Assembly: GCF_902506425.1 (NCBI RefSeq)
Contig: NZ_LR732504.1
Coordinates: 1-64,000 of the forward strand
Direction: 5' to 3'
DNA length: 64,000 nt
From: Novosphingobium sp. 9U
GTDB lineage: Bacteria > Pseudomonadota > Alphaproteobacteria > Sphingomonadales > Sphingomonadaceae
Both the position numbers and the translations under genes were made by a program. Shown one piece after another: positions 24,664 through 33,216 of this stretch (position 1 is the first letter of the stretch; the number at the start of each line of letters is the position of its first letter). The notes beneath the pieces were generated by a model, which searched no databases, had not been told where the DNA came from, and saw nothing but the letters and a program-made list of their open reading frames with translations.

Positions 24664-25986
24664 TCAAAGCGCCCCCGCGAAGCGCAGCGGCTCGCCTTGC
24701 GCGGCATTGCCCAGCTGCCCTTCCCACATGGCGAAATGTCCGCGCACGATGGTGCCCACCACCTTGCCCTGCAGTTCCATGCCGGTAAACGGCGACCAGC
24801 CACAGCGGCTTTCCAGCCAGTCCTCGGCGACGGTGAACGATCCCTTCCGATCCACCACGGTGAAATCCGCATCGTACCCCGCGGCGATGCGGCCCTTGCC
24901 GACCAGGCCGAACACGCGCTGCACCCCGGCGCTGGTCATGTCGATCAGCCGCTCCAGCGTCATGCGTCCCTTCGCCACATGGTCCAGCATCAGCGGCAGC
25001 AGCGTCTGCACGCCGGGCATGCCACTGGGGCTCGCCGGGTAGGTCTTGGCCTTTTCCTCGACCGTATGCGGCGCGTGGTCGGAGCCGAGCACGTCGGGCA
25101 CGCCCTGCTGCAGCCAGTGCCACAGCCCGTCGCGGTGCGCGGAGGATCGGATCGGCGGGTTCATCTGCGCATAAGTGCCGAGCTTCGGATAAGCCTCCTC
25201 CGCCGCCAGCGTCAGGTGCTGCGGGGTGACTTCGCACGTGGCAATGTCGCGGTGGTGAGAGAGGAACTCCAGCTCGGCCGGGGTGGTGATGTGCAGCACG
25301 TGGATCGGCCGGCGCGCTTCCCGCGCAAGGCGGACGATGCGCTGGGTGGCCACCATCGCGCTCTCGTCGTCGCGCCAGACCGGGTGGCTGGAGGGGTCGC
25401 CTTCGACACGGATGTCCTTGCGCGCGTTCATCCGCGCCTCGTCCTCGGCATGGATGGCCACACGGCGGCGGCCGCTCGCCAGCACGCGCGCCAGCGCGGC
25501 GTCCTCCGCGACCAGCAGGCTGCCAGTCGATGCGCCCATGAAGATCTTGACCCCCGCAGTGCCCGGGATGCGCTCGAGCTCGGCCAACTCTTCGGCGTTC
25601 TCCGCTGTGGCGCCGACGTAGAAGGCATGGTCGCAGTGCATGCGGTGATGTCCGCGCGCCAGCTTGTCGAGCACGCGCTCGGCCGTGTCTGTGTTCGGGT
25701 TGGTGTTGGGCATCTCAAACACCGCGGTGATCCCGCCCATGACCGCCGCGCGGCTGCCGCTCTCCAGATCTTCCTTGTGCTCCAGCCCCGGCTCGCGGAA
25801 ATGGACCTGGCTGTCGATCACGCCGGGCAGCACGTCGAGGCCGGTGCAGTCGATCCGGCGCGCAGCGTCCGGGTAGCTGCCCAGGCCCACAATCTTGCCG
25901 TCCCGCACCGCGACGTCGGCGTGGACCGGGCCCGAAGGCGTATGCACGAGGCCGCCGGTGAGGACCAGTTCGGGTGCAGCGCTCAT
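24664..25986 (-). CDS. pyrC: dihydroorotase (type with Gln in first metal motif)
   Basis: A 440-residue amidohydrolase of pyrimidine synthesis, closing carbamoyl-aspartate to dihydroorotate. Motif one reads D-S-Q-V-H-F-R-E-P-G; the first His of the usual H-x-H is Gln, as in a known alphaproteobacterial dihydroorotase subgroup. Other marks are M-P-N-T-N-P, G-V-K-I-F-M-G (the candidate carboxylated Lys), later His residues in H-I-T-T-P and P-Q-H-L, and G-S-D-H-A-P-H. The start at 25986 gives an ATGA overlap with a short upstream reading frame. Allantoinase is the main alternative; no purine-degradation genes are nearby. Confidence 0.85.
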   Translation of the reverse strand: MSAAPELVLTGGLVHTPSGPVHADVAVRDGKIVGLGSYPDAARRIDCTGLDVLPGVIDSQVHFREPGLEHKEDLESGSRAAVMGGITAVFEMPNTNPNTDTAERVLDKLARGHHRMHCDHAFYVGATAENAEELAELERIPGTAGVKIFMGASTGSLLVAEDAALARVLASGRRRVAIHAEDEARMNARKDIRVEGDPSSHPVWRDDESAMVATQRIVRLAREARRPIHVLHITTPAELEFLSHHRDIATCEVTPQHLTLAAEEAYPKLGTYAQMNPPIRSSAHRDGLWHWLQQGVPDVLGSDHAPHTVEEKAKTYPASPSGMPGVQTLLPLMLDHVAKGRMTLERLIDMTSAGVQRVFGLVGKGRIAAGYDADFTVVDRKGSFTVAEDWLESRCGWSPFTGMELQGKVVGTIVRGHFAMWEGQLGNAAQGEPLRFAGAL

Positions 25987-26090
25987 CGACCGGCCTCCTG
26001 CTTGCCGCAATTGCCGGTGTCCTGAGCGGCGAAAAGCCGGGCTTCGTGGAGAGCTGCGATGCGGCGGAGCGAGTCGGTTTGGCTGGTCAT
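25983..26090 (-). CDS. candidate 35-residue ORF coupled to dihydroorotase gene
   Basis: A short open frame of 36 codons whose stop overlaps the dihydroorotase start as ATGA. It begins M-T-S-Q-T-D-S-L-R-R and ends G-N-C-G-K-Q-E-A-G-R. Codon third positions are mostly G or C, as in neighbouring genes, and GAGGG lies about 8 bases before its ATG. It could be a real small protein or a leader that couples translation; no family is recognised. Confidence 0.4.
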   Translation of the reverse strand: MTSQTDSLRRIAALHEARLFAAQDTGNCGKQEAGR

Positions 26091-26141
26091 GGCGCCCTCA
26101 TGCACCGGATGGTGGCCTGTAGGACAGCCCCCACGTCGCAC

Positions 26142-26642
26142 CTAGTCACGTCCAGGCGCCGCCGCGGGCACGGCATCACGCGGCGGCATGCCGGGCCACG
26201 CGCCATAGTCCGGGTGCTCATGGTATGCACCGGTGAGGTCCGGCGGCCCCGAGTAGAGCAGCTGGAACAGCCGCCAGGAGAACCGCCAGCGGTCGCCATC
26301 CAGTACCGCACGGTCGTAGTAGCGCCCGATGTTCATGTTTGGCGGCTTGTCGTGCCAGCTGCACTGCTCTGTGACGTAAGTCCGCGCACTCGCCCGACCG
26401 CGTCCGGTGAGATCGACTTGCGGATTGCGGAAGCTGATCAGCACGCGGTTGCAGCGGGCGACGACGCCACCAAACCCGCTCGCTATCTCATGACGCCCGC
26501 GCATTACCATGCCGGATATGCGCCACTCGGCATCGATCGTGAAGCAATCGCCAAATGCGGTCAGATCCTGGCGCCACGCAGAGTCGGTGTAGTGCGCGTG
26601 GAGCTGGCGGATGCCCGCCTCCGCTTCTAGGAACTCGATCAT
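26142..26642 (-). CDS. SnoaL-like / NTF2-fold protein
   Basis: A 166-residue member of the NTF2-like/SnoaL group: E-A-G-I-R-Q-L-H-A-H-Y-T-D in helix one, F-x-x-D-A-E-W-R-I-S-G, M-R-G-R-H-E-I, T-E-Q-C-S-W-H, and W-R-F-S-W-R-L-F near the C-terminus. A GAGGAGAG site precedes the ATG by about 8 bases. It lies downstream of hisZ on the same strand, in the position often held by purA in related genomes. It differs from the two SnoaL-like proteins of the 7.5-9.5 kb cassette. Enzymatic function unknown. Confidence 0.75.
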   Translation of the reverse strand: MIEFLEAEAGIRQLHAHYTDSAWRQDLTAFGDCFTIDAEWRISGMVMRGRHEIASGFGGVVARCNRVLISFRNPQVDLTGRGRASARTYVTEQCSWHDKPPNMNIGRYYDRAVLDGDRWRFSWRLFQLLYSGPPDLTGAYHEHPDYGAWPGMPPRDAVPAAAPGRD

Positions 26643-26739
26643 CGTGCGGCTCTCCTCGGCCGAGGATAAAGCGGGCGGCCAGGCGAGTGCAACGTGTTGA
26701 ACACGCGTTGCGGATAGGCTTACGCGCGCTCAAGTCCGC

Positions 26740-27861
26740 TCAGAGCGGAACCGCCTCGCCACCCTCCAGCCGGTGCGAGCAGCCCAGCGCCACCGGGTCA
26801 TCCTCGCCTGACAGTGCCGCCACCGTCCGCCAGCCCACCGCGCGCTGACGTGCCGCGATCTGCGGGTCGTGCCCGAGTGGCAGGAACAGCGCGGCCGGTT
26901 CGCTGGTCGTTTCGGCCAGCAGGTCGATCAAGCGGTCGGGATAGAGGGAGAAGCCGGTCGCGACTTCGCCCTCCGCGGTCTCGCCCAGGATCCGGTAAGT
27001 GCCGCCGCGGCCGAGCGCGCCCTGGACGCCGGTGGCGTAGATCATGAAGCCGAACCAGGATTGGTACTCGAAGCCGTGCCGCTCCGAGGGGTCGAGCGTC
27101 ACGCGCGCTCGTCCGCCGATCCGGGCGGCGATATCGCGCAAGCCCGCAATGCGGCTGGCGAGGGCGCCACCGGCATCGAACGCAGCCAGCCGCGCGATCG
27201 CCTGCTCGAAGGGGCCGACTGCATAGAGCAGTGGCAGGTAACCTGCGCCACCGGCGTCGACGAGACCGCCAGCGTCCTTGGCATCGAGTTCGCGGCGCAC
27301 CGCCTCGATCTGCGTCGGTGCGAGCGGCAGTGCCTCGGCGGCGAGCGTATCGACCAAGTCGGGAAGCGTGAGGTCGACCGAGATGCCAGTCGCGCCCGCC
27401 TGCTCCAGCGCCTCGATCGCGATGGCGACCACTTCGGCAGCCGCGCTGACGCTGTCGCTGCCGATCAACTCCGCGCCGAGCTGCAACCGCTCTCGCGCAG
27501 GGTCGAGGCCATCGCCCTTGATCGTCAGCACCTGCCCCGAATAGCACAGGCGCAGAGGGCGCGGCCGGCTCGCTAGACTAGTCGCGGCGATGCGCCCGAG
27601 CTGGACGGTGATGTCCGAACGCAGCGCCAGCGTGCGCAGCGAGACCGGGTCGACGAAGCGGAACATGCGCCGCGGCTCGATGCCGGCCATGCGGCTCGCC
27701 ATCGACTTCTCGAACTCGATCGTCGGCGTCTCCACCCGCACATAGCCGTGGCTGGCGAACACATCGAGCGCGCCGCGCCGCACGCGGCTGGCAGCGGCGG
27801 CTTGCACAGGGGAGCGGTCGCCCAGGCCTTCGGGCAGGAGGTCGCGGTCGGTATCGTGCAT
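26740..27861 (-). CDS. hisZ: ATP phosphoribosyltransferase regulatory subunit
   Basis: A 373-residue HisRS-like protein that lacks tRNA-binding parts and serves as the regulatory partner of short HisG in histidine synthesis. Marks: D-L-L-P-E-G-L-G-D at the N-terminus, V-E-T-P-T-I-E-F, the class II-type R-F-V-D-P-x-S-L-R-T-L-A-L-R-S-D-I-T motif, Q-L-G-A-E-L-I-G, and G-G-x-Y-x-I-L-G in the C-terminal half. It is the third gene of a serC-serA-hisZ run; a palindromic repeat separates it from serA. HisG is not in the window. Confidence 0.9.
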   Translation of the reverse strand: MHDTDRDLLPEGLGDRSPVQAAAASRVRRGALDVFASHGYVRVETPTIEFEKSMASRMAGIEPRRMFRFVDPVSLRTLALRSDITVQLGRIAATSLASRPRPLRLCYSGQVLTIKGDGLDPARERLQLGAELIGSDSVSAAAEVVAIAIEALEQAGATGISVDLTLPDLVDTLAAEALPLAPTQIEAVRRELDAKDAGGLVDAGGAGYLPLLYAVGPFEQAIARLAAFDAGGALASRIAGLRDIAARIGGRARVTLDPSERHGFEYQSWFGFMIYATGVQGALGRGGTYRILGETAEGEVATGFSLYPDRLIDLLAETTSEPAALFLPLGHDPQIAARQRAVGWRTVAALSGEDDPVALGCSHRLEGGEAVPL

Positions 27862-27895
27862 CGAGAGAATCCTGCCCCGAAGGTGGCGGTCGCCA

Positions 27896-28002
27896 AGCTC
27901 CCCTTCCGCCTGCGGGAGGGGTCGGGGGAGGGCCTGTATCGCATGTCGCGCCTGCCCGCAAACAGGCCCTCCCCTAGCCCCTCCCGCAAGCGGGAGGGGA
28001 CT
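27896..28002. repeat. second palindromic repeat family (CTCCCCTTCCGC type)
   Basis: About 107 bp between hisZ and serA. Arms AGCTCCCCTTCCGCCTGCGG and CCGCAAGCGGGAGGGGACT form the outer stem, and GGGGGAGGGCCTGT / ACAGGCCCTCCCC the inner stem around a 25-base centre. Sequence differs from the GATCCTCCCC family, so this is a separate element type. Confidence 0.8.
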
Positions 28003-28038
28003 TCGAAGAACCGGCCGCGCTTTGCGCGCCGATGCGTT

Positions 28039-29622
28039 CTAGAACGACAGCGCCTTCACCGTCTTCACGCCGGGCAGCCGCTGCGCCTTTTCCAGCACGT
28101 CCGCCGGCACCGCGCTGTCGACCGAGAGCAGCAGCACCGCCTCGCCCCCGGCATTGCGGCGGCCGAGGTTGAAGGTGCCGATGTTGATGCCGCTCTCGCC
28201 GAGCAAGGTACCGATCCGGCCGATGAAGCCCGGCGCGTCCTCGTTGACGATGTACATCATGTGCCCGGTCAGCTCGGCTTCGACCTTGATGCCGAACATC
28301 TCGACCAGGCGCGGCTCGACGTTGTTGAACAGCGTGCCGGCCACCGAGCGCTCGCCCGCCTCGGTCTTGACCGAGACGCGGATTAGCGTGTGGTAGTCAC
28401 CCTCGCGCTCGGTCTTGACCTCGCGCACTTCGAGGCCGCGATCTTTCGCCAGGAATGGTGCGTTGACCATGTTCACCGTGGCCGACTGCACCCGCATGAA
28501 GCCCGCCAACACCGCGGCGGTGATCGGCTTGCCGTTCAGCTCGGTCGCCGCGCCTTCGGTGTGGATCGAAATCCGCGGCACCGAGTCGCGCGTCAGCTGG
28601 CCCACCAGGCTGCCCAGCTTCTCGGCCAGCGCCATGTAGGGCTTGAGCTTGGGCGCTTCCTCGGCGCTGAGCGATGGCATGTTGAGCGCGTTGGTGACGC
28701 CGCCGTTGACCAGGAAGTCGGCCATCTGCTCGGCCACCTGCAGCGCCACGTTGACCTGCGCCTCGGTGGTCGAGGCGCCGAGGTGCGGCGTGCAGATGAA
28801 GCCCGGCGTGCCGAACAGCGGCGAATCCTTGGCCGGCTCGGTCTGGAACACGTCGAGCGCGGCGCCGGCGATGTGGCCCGAATCGAGCCCGGCCTTCAGC
28901 GCCGCCTCGTCGATCAGGCCGCCACGCGCACAGTTGACGATGCGCACGCCCTTCTTGGTCTTGGCGAGGTTCTCGGCCGAGAGGATGTTGCGCGTCTGGT
29001 CGGTCAGCGGCGTGTGCAGCGTGATGAAGTCGGCCTTGGCCAGCAAGGTGTCGAGGTCCGCCTTCTCGACGCCCATCTCGATCGCGCGCTCGGGCGTGAG
29101 GAACGGATCGAAGGCGACGACCTTCATGCGCAGCCCCAGCGCGCGGCTGGCGACGATCGAACCGATGTTGCCCGCGCCGATCAGGCCCAGCGTCTTGCCG
29201 GTGACCTCGACGCCCATGAAGCCGTTCTTGGGCCACAGGCCGGCCTGCGTCTGGGCGTTGGCCTCGGGCAGCTGGCGGGCGAGCGCGAACATCAGCGCGA
29301 TTGCGTGCTCGGCGGTGGTGATCGAGTTGCCGAACGGCGTGTTCATCACGACGACGCCCTGGGCCGAGGCTGCGGGGATATCGACGTTGTCGACGCCGAT
29401 GCCGGCACGGCCGACGACCTTGAGGTTGGTCGCGGCGTCGAGGACGGCCTTAGTCACCTTGGTCGAGGAGCGGATTGCCAGGCCGTCGTACTGACCGATG
29501 CGGGCGATGAGCTCTTCGGGCGTCTCGCCGGTGATAACGTCGACGTCGCAGCCACGCTCCTGGAAGATGCGCGTGGCGTTGGGGTCCATCTTGTCGGAGA
29601 TGAGGACTTTGGGCTTGGTCAT
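28039..29622 (-). CDS. serA: D-3-phosphoglycerate dehydrogenase, long form
   Basis: A 527-residue enzyme that oxidises 3-phosphoglycerate to 3-phosphohydroxypyruvate in serine synthesis. The catalytic part shows G-R-A-G-I-G-V-D-N-V-D, the NAD loop G-L-I-G-A-G-N-I-G-S-I-V, N-C-A-R-G-G-L-I-D-E-A-A-L, and C-T-P-H-L-G-A-S with the catalytic His. An intervening ASB domain follows (about 320-450), then a C-terminal ACT domain (G-F-I-G-R-I-G-T-L-L-G, I-N-I-G-T-F). Length matches the long, mycobacteria-like form, usually feedback controlled by serine. Located downstream of serC on the same strand. Confidence 0.97.
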   Translation of the reverse strand: MTKPKVLISDKMDPNATRIFQERGCDVDVITGETPEELIARIGQYDGLAIRSSTKVTKAVLDAATNLKVVGRAGIGVDNVDIPAASAQGVVVMNTPFGNSITTAEHAIALMFALARQLPEANAQTQAGLWPKNGFMGVEVTGKTLGLIGAGNIGSIVASRALGLRMKVVAFDPFLTPERAIEMGVEKADLDTLLAKADFITLHTPLTDQTRNILSAENLAKTKKGVRIVNCARGGLIDEAALKAGLDSGHIAGAALDVFQTEPAKDSPLFGTPGFICTPHLGASTTEAQVNVALQVAEQMADFLVNGGVTNALNMPSLSAEEAPKLKPYMALAEKLGSLVGQLTRDSVPRISIHTEGAATELNGKPITAAVLAGFMRVQSATVNMVNAPFLAKDRGLEVREVKTEREGDYHTLIRVSVKTEAGERSVAGTLFNNVEPRLVEMFGIKVEAELTGHMMYIVNEDAPGFIGRIGTLLGESGINIGTFNLGRRNAGGEAVLLLSVDSAVPADVLEKAQRLPGVKTVKALSF

Positions 29623-29655
29623 GGGTGTTGTTCCTGTCCTTGCACTCCTTCCCTC

Positions 29656-29740
29656 GTCATCCCGGACTTGATCCGGGATCCCGCTTGTTCTTTGCGGGCG
29701 AGAGGAAGGAAGCGGGGCCCCGGGTCAAGCCCGGGGCGAC
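29656..29740. repeat. third palindromic repeat family (GTCATCCCGGACTTG type)
   Basis: An 85 bp element between serC and serA. GTCATCCCGGACTTGATCC at one end pairs with GGGTCAAGCCCGGGGCGAC at the other, and CCCGC/GCGGG blocks pair inside. This GTCATCCCGG type is familiar as a dispersed alphaproteobacterial repeat. A decayed relative may occur at 61870-61930. Confidence 0.75.
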
Positions 29741-29759
29741 GGTAATGGGTGGGGTTGGG

Positions 29760-30890
29760 TCAGCCGGCCTTCACGGTCGCATAGGCCCAGTCGAGCCACG
29801 GCCCGAGCGCCTCGATATCGGCGGTCTCGACGGTGGCGCCGCACCAGATGCGCAGGCCGGCCGGCGCGTCGCGATAGCCGGCGACGTCGTAGGCTGCGCC
29901 TTCCTTCTCCAGCAAGGCAGCGAACTGCTTGATGAAGTCAGCATTAGCACCTTCGACGGTCAGGCAGACCGAGGTCTTGGACCGGCTGGCCTCATCCGTT
30001 GCGAGGTGACCAAGCCAGTCGCGCTCCTGCACAAGCTTGTCGAGCGCGGCGGCATTGGCATCCGAGCGCGCCTTCAGGCCGTTCAGACCACCCAGCGACT
30101 TGGCCCACTCGAGCGCGAAGATCGCGTCTTCAACCGCCAGCATCGAGGGCGTGTTGATCGTCTCGCCCTTGAAGATGCCCTCGGACAGCTTGCCCTTCGA
30201 AACCAGGCGGAACACCTTGGGTAGCGGCCACGCCGGGGTGTAACTCTCCAGCCGCTCGACCGCGCGGGGCCCGAGGATCAGGACGCCATGTCCGCCCTCG
30301 CCGCCCAGCACCTTCTGCCAGGAGAAGGTGGCGACGTCGATCTTTGACCAGTCGATGTCGTAGGCGAACACCGCCGAAGTCGCATCGGCAAAGGAGAGGC
30401 CCGCACGGTCCTCTGCGATCCAATCGGCGTTCGGCACGCGCACGCCCGAGGTGGTGCCGTTCCAGGTGAACAGCACGTCGTTCGACCAGTCGACCTGGCC
30501 GAGATCGGGCAGCTGGCCGTAATCGGCGCGGATCACGGTGGGGTCGATCTTGAGCTGCTTGACCGCGTCGGTCACCCAACCTTCGCCGAAGCTCTCCCAA
30601 GCCATCGTGGTGACAGGCCGCGCGCCCAGCATCGTCCACATCGCCATCTCGAACGCGCCGGTGTCGGAGCCGGGCACGATACCGATGCGGTGCGTATCAG
30701 GCAGCTGCAGCACTTCGCGCATCAGGTCGATGCAGAGCTGGAGGCGCGTCTTGCCGATCTTCGCGCGGTGCGAGCGGCCGAGCGATGCGGTGGCGAGCTT
30801 TTCGGGGGAGTAGCCCGGAGGCTTGGCGCAGGGACCCGAGGAAAAGAACGGGCGCGCCGGCTTAACCGACGGCTTGGTATGCTCAGTCAT
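29760..30890 (-). CDS. serC: phosphoserine aminotransferase
   Basis: A 376-residue PLP enzyme, converting 3-phosphohydroxypyruvate with glutamate to phosphoserine. Visible: R-P-F-F-S-S-G-P-C-A-K at the N-terminus, R-S-H-R-A, G-S-D-T-G-A-F-E-M, W-N-G-T-T-S-G, D-A-T-S-A-V-F and the PLP-Lys in F-S-W-Q-K-V-L-G-G-E. This is the alphaproteobacterial/archaeal-type SerC, distinct from the enterobacterial one. The start at 30890 has GGAGAG 5 bases upstream, located in a hairpin. It heads the serC-serA-hisZ run. Confidence 0.95.
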   Translation of the reverse strand: MTEHTKPSVKPARPFFSSGPCAKPPGYSPEKLATASLGRSHRAKIGKTRLQLCIDLMREVLQLPDTHRIGIVPGSDTGAFEMAMWTMLGARPVTTMAWESFGEGWVTDAVKQLKIDPTVIRADYGQLPDLGQVDWSNDVLFTWNGTTSGVRVPNADWIAEDRAGLSFADATSAVFAYDIDWSKIDVATFSWQKVLGGEGGHGVLILGPRAVERLESYTPAWPLPKVFRLVSKGKLSEGIFKGETINTPSMLAVEDAIFALEWAKSLGGLNGLKARSDANAAALDKLVQERDWLGHLATDEASRSKTSVCLTVEGANADFIKQFAALLEKEGAAYDVAGYRDAPAGLRIWCGATVETADIEALGPWLDWAYATVKAG

Positions 30891-30895
30891 GTAGT

Positions 30896-30935
30896 CTCTC
30901 CTTGCAGAGAGCACGCGCGGCGTTGGGACCGCGTG
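30896..30935 (-). promoter_or_regulatory. structured serC leader with sequestered ribosome site
   Basis: Just upstream of serC on the minus strand are two stems. The first is CCACGCGG pairing with CCGCGCGTG (about 30912-30935); the second is CTCTC-TGCAAG-GAGAG (30896-30911), whose right arm is the serC Shine-Dalgarno itself. A conserved serC leader motif is known upstream of serC in alphaproteobacteria; position and design fit, but I cannot align to that model here. Confidence 0.5.
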
Positions 30936-31103
30936 GCCCGGCGCCGGCTCTAGTGGCGGCCGCCCCCAAGTCAAGGAAGATATCCCCGGCTTACCCGCGC
31001 ACCATTTCGGCCCATGGCTCGCGTGGCTCGCTCTGGCCGCATACAATGAGCCAGCCAACTATCGGTTAACTAAGTAGAAACCATAGACGGGAATACCGCG
31101 AGT

Positions 31104-31763
31104 ATGCGACGGATCCTGACGCTCCTTCCGCTCCTCGCCGTGCTGCACGGCTGCATCGACATCCCCAAGGTGTCGCGACGAGAGCCGGCACGCCGACCCG
31201 TTCAGGCCTCGCGGCCGGGCATCGACAATCGCCAGTGCATGATGCAGCTCGGCTTGCTGCAGGCGAACTTCACGCCGATCCCGGATCGCGTGTTCTCGCC
31301 CGGCTGCCGCAATGTCGGCACCGTGCGGTTGGCGAGCCTGCGCAGCGACACCGCGCAACTCGCGCTCTCGAACCTCGGCCCGGTGACCTGCACCATGGCA
31401 CAGCAGTTCGCCGCCTGGGCCCGGTTCGGGGTTGACCGGGCGGCCGAGCAGATCCTCGGCTCGCGGGTCGCGCGGATCGAGACCTTCGGCAGCTACTCGT
31501 GCCGTACGGTCGCGGGCACCAGCCGCTTGTCCGGCCACGCCACTGCCAACGCCATCGATGTCTCGGGCTTCGTGCTGGAGGATGGGCGGCGGATCACCGT
31601 TCTCGCCGACTGGGACGGCGGCACGGCCGACGAACGCCGGTTCCTGCGCGTCGTTCACGCCAGCGCCTGCAAGCGCTTCGGCACCACACTGGGTCCGGGC
31701 TACAACGCGGCGCACAAGAACCACTTCCACCTGGAGGCCGACGGCGCCGATTTTTGTCGGTAG
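31104..31763 (+). CDS. extensin-like family lipoprotein
   Basis: A 219-residue protein with signal peptide and lipobox L-H-G-C (Cys17). The C-terminal region carries the extensin-like domain: Q-C-M-M-Q-L, F-G-S-Y-S-C-R, then S-G-H-A-T-A-N-A-I-D-V-S-G-F and N-H-F-H-L-E. The H-x6-D and H-x-H pattern resembles the zinc site of M15/LAS peptidases, so a periplasmic peptidoglycan-related hydrolase is plausible. Four or more Cys could form disulfides. It is divergent from serC. The name is a domain label and does not imply plant extensin function. Confidence 0.85.
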   Translation: MRRILTLLPLLAVLHGCIDIPKVSRREPARRPVQASRPGIDNRQCMMQLGLLQANFTPIPDRVFSPGCRNVGTVRLASLRSDTAQLALSNLGPVTCTMAQQFAAWARFGVDRAAEQILGSRVARIETFGSYSCRTVAGTSRLSGHATANAIDVSGFVLEDGRRITVLADWDGGTADERRFLRVVHASACKRFGTTLGPGYNAAHKNHFHLEADGADFCR

Positions 31764-31883
31764 CGTCAGCACGGCCGTTCCCGAGCCGCAGTTCGGATCG
31801 TGATCGGCATGCCAACCCGGACCGGCAACAATATGTGACAATGGGGCAAGCGCCCGGAGGCCGACGCGACATAGGCGCGCGGC

Positions 31884-32564
31884 ATGAACCGCCTGCGCCT
31901 GATCGCCCTCTCCGCCTTGACCTTCTGGACCAGCCCCGCGCTTGCCGAGACCGAGCATGACGAACAAGCCTGGGTCAATCTCACCGCGCTGGGTTCGGTG
32001 TCGGGCGACCTCGTCTACTTCGCCGAGGTCCAGCCGCGTTTCGGCAATGGCGCCCGGCTCGACCAGCTGCTGTTGCGCGGCGCCGTGGGATGGAAGCTCT
32101 CTCCCTCCGCGACGCTCTACCAGGGTTATGCCCACGTGGTGACCGCCATCGAGGGCAGGCGCGACATCAACGAGGAGCGCAGCTTCCAGCAGCTGAACCT
32201 CGCCCTGGGTAAGCCGGCGGGCGGCGAACTGTCCTCGCGCACCCGGCTGGAACAACGCTGGCGCAGCAACGGCAGCGACACTGGCTGGCGCCTGCGAGAG
32301 ATGCTGCGCTACGAGCACCCGCTGAAAGCCCGAAGTGACGCCGTGAACGCGCTGGTCTGGACCGAGGCCTTCCTGGCATTCAACGACACCGACTGGGGTG
32401 CCCGCAGCGGCTTCGACCAACTGCGTACCTTTGTGGGCGCTGAAGTAGGCCTGCCCGGCGCCTCGACCGTCGAGATCGGCTACCTCAACCAGACCATCAA
32501 CCAGACCGCCGGCCGCACCCGCATGAACCACGCGGCGTCGGTGACGCTGTGGTATCGGCATTGA
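31884..32564 (+). CDS. DUF2490 outer membrane beta-barrel protein
   Basis: A 226-residue protein with a signal peptide ending A-L-A-E (about residue 22). The mature part begins E-H-D-E-Q-A-W-V-N-L-T-A and consists of alternating amphipathic strands with R-L-E-Q-R-W, R-L-R-E-M-L-R-Y and E-I-G-Y-L-N-Q, ending in aromatic W-Y-R-H as is common for barrel C-termini. This matches DUF2490, predicted outer-membrane barrels of unknown function. It lies 120 bp after the extensin-like gene on the same strand. Confidence 0.85.
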   Translation: MNRLRLIALSALTFWTSPALAETEHDEQAWVNLTALGSVSGDLVYFAEVQPRFGNGARLDQLLLRGAVGWKLSPSATLYQGYAHVVTAIEGRRDINEERSFQQLNLALGKPAGGELSSRTRLEQRWRSNGSDTGWRLREMLRYEHPLKARSDAVNALVWTEAFLAFNDTDWGARSGFDQLRTFVGAEVGLPGASTVEIGYLNQTINQTAGRTRMNHAASVTLWYRH

Positions 32565-32676
32565 ATAACGACGAACACGACAATCGCCACCGGTTGAAGC
32601 CCAACTTGCCGAAGCTCCGCTGGCAACCGAACTGCCGCACAAGCGTATCCTTCTCACATTTGTTGAGGAGCACGCG

Positions 32677-33216
32677 ATGGCACGGTTGATCGGGCACGCC
32701 GCCCTGGCGGGACTTCTCTTCCTGGCCGGATGCAACAGCAGCACCCAGCCCACCACCGCCACGCCGGACACGGGCACGACGCCAAGCGTCACGCGCGAGA
32801 CTGCGACGCCCGAAGCGGAGACCCCGCCTGTCACGCCGATGCCGGCGCAGACGGTAATCCAAAGCCAGCCCGGCCCCGACGGTTCGCAAGTCGACCTGAT
32901 GAAGGTGGCGGTGACGGGAGACATCCTCACGGTCACACTGCGCTGCTCCAGCTCCGAAAAGATCAATTCCGAAAGCTTCCGCGTGCCCAGCATCAGCGTG
33001 ATCGACGACGCCACGGCACAGCGCATCGCAGTGCTCAAGGACAACGAGGGCAACTGGCTTGCGTCCAACGTCGGCGGCGATGCGATCATGGCGCAATGCG
33101 AGATCAAGCCGGGCGTGATCTGGGCCAAGTTCGCCGCGCCTTCGCCTCAGAGCAAGACGGTGTCGATCAACTTCCCGGGCGTGGCGCCGTTCGATGGCAT
33201 TCCGGTCACCCGGTAA
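32677..33216 (+). CDS. hypothetical lipoprotein
   Basis: A 179-residue lipoprotein with lipobox L-A-G-C (Cys19). A Thr/Pro-rich spacer (about 22-65) links to a C-terminal domain with Q-V-D-L-M-K-V-A-V-T-G-D-I-L-T-V-T-L-R-C and a second Cys in Q-C-E-I-K-P. Strand-rich, Ig-like or immunoglobulin-type fold is possible. TTGAGGAGCACGCG precedes the ATG. Its stop overlaps the next lipoprotein start by one base, so the pair is co-translated and may form an envelope complex. Function unknown. Confidence 0.75.
   Translation: MARLIGHAALAGLLFLAGCNSSTQPTTATPDTGTTPSVTRETATPEAETPPVTPMPAQTVIQSQPGPDGSQVDLMKVAVTGDILTVTLRCSSSEKINSESFRVPSISVIDDATAQRIAVLKDNEGNWLASNVGGDAIMAQCEIKPGVIWAKFAAPSPQSKTVSINFPGVAPFDGIPVTR

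Noticed and set aside
31059..33128. A 689-codon minus-strand frame over the extensin-like, DUF2490 and lipoprotein genes
   Set aside because: The plus-strand genes have signal peptides, lipoboxes and family motifs; the antisense frame shows none.
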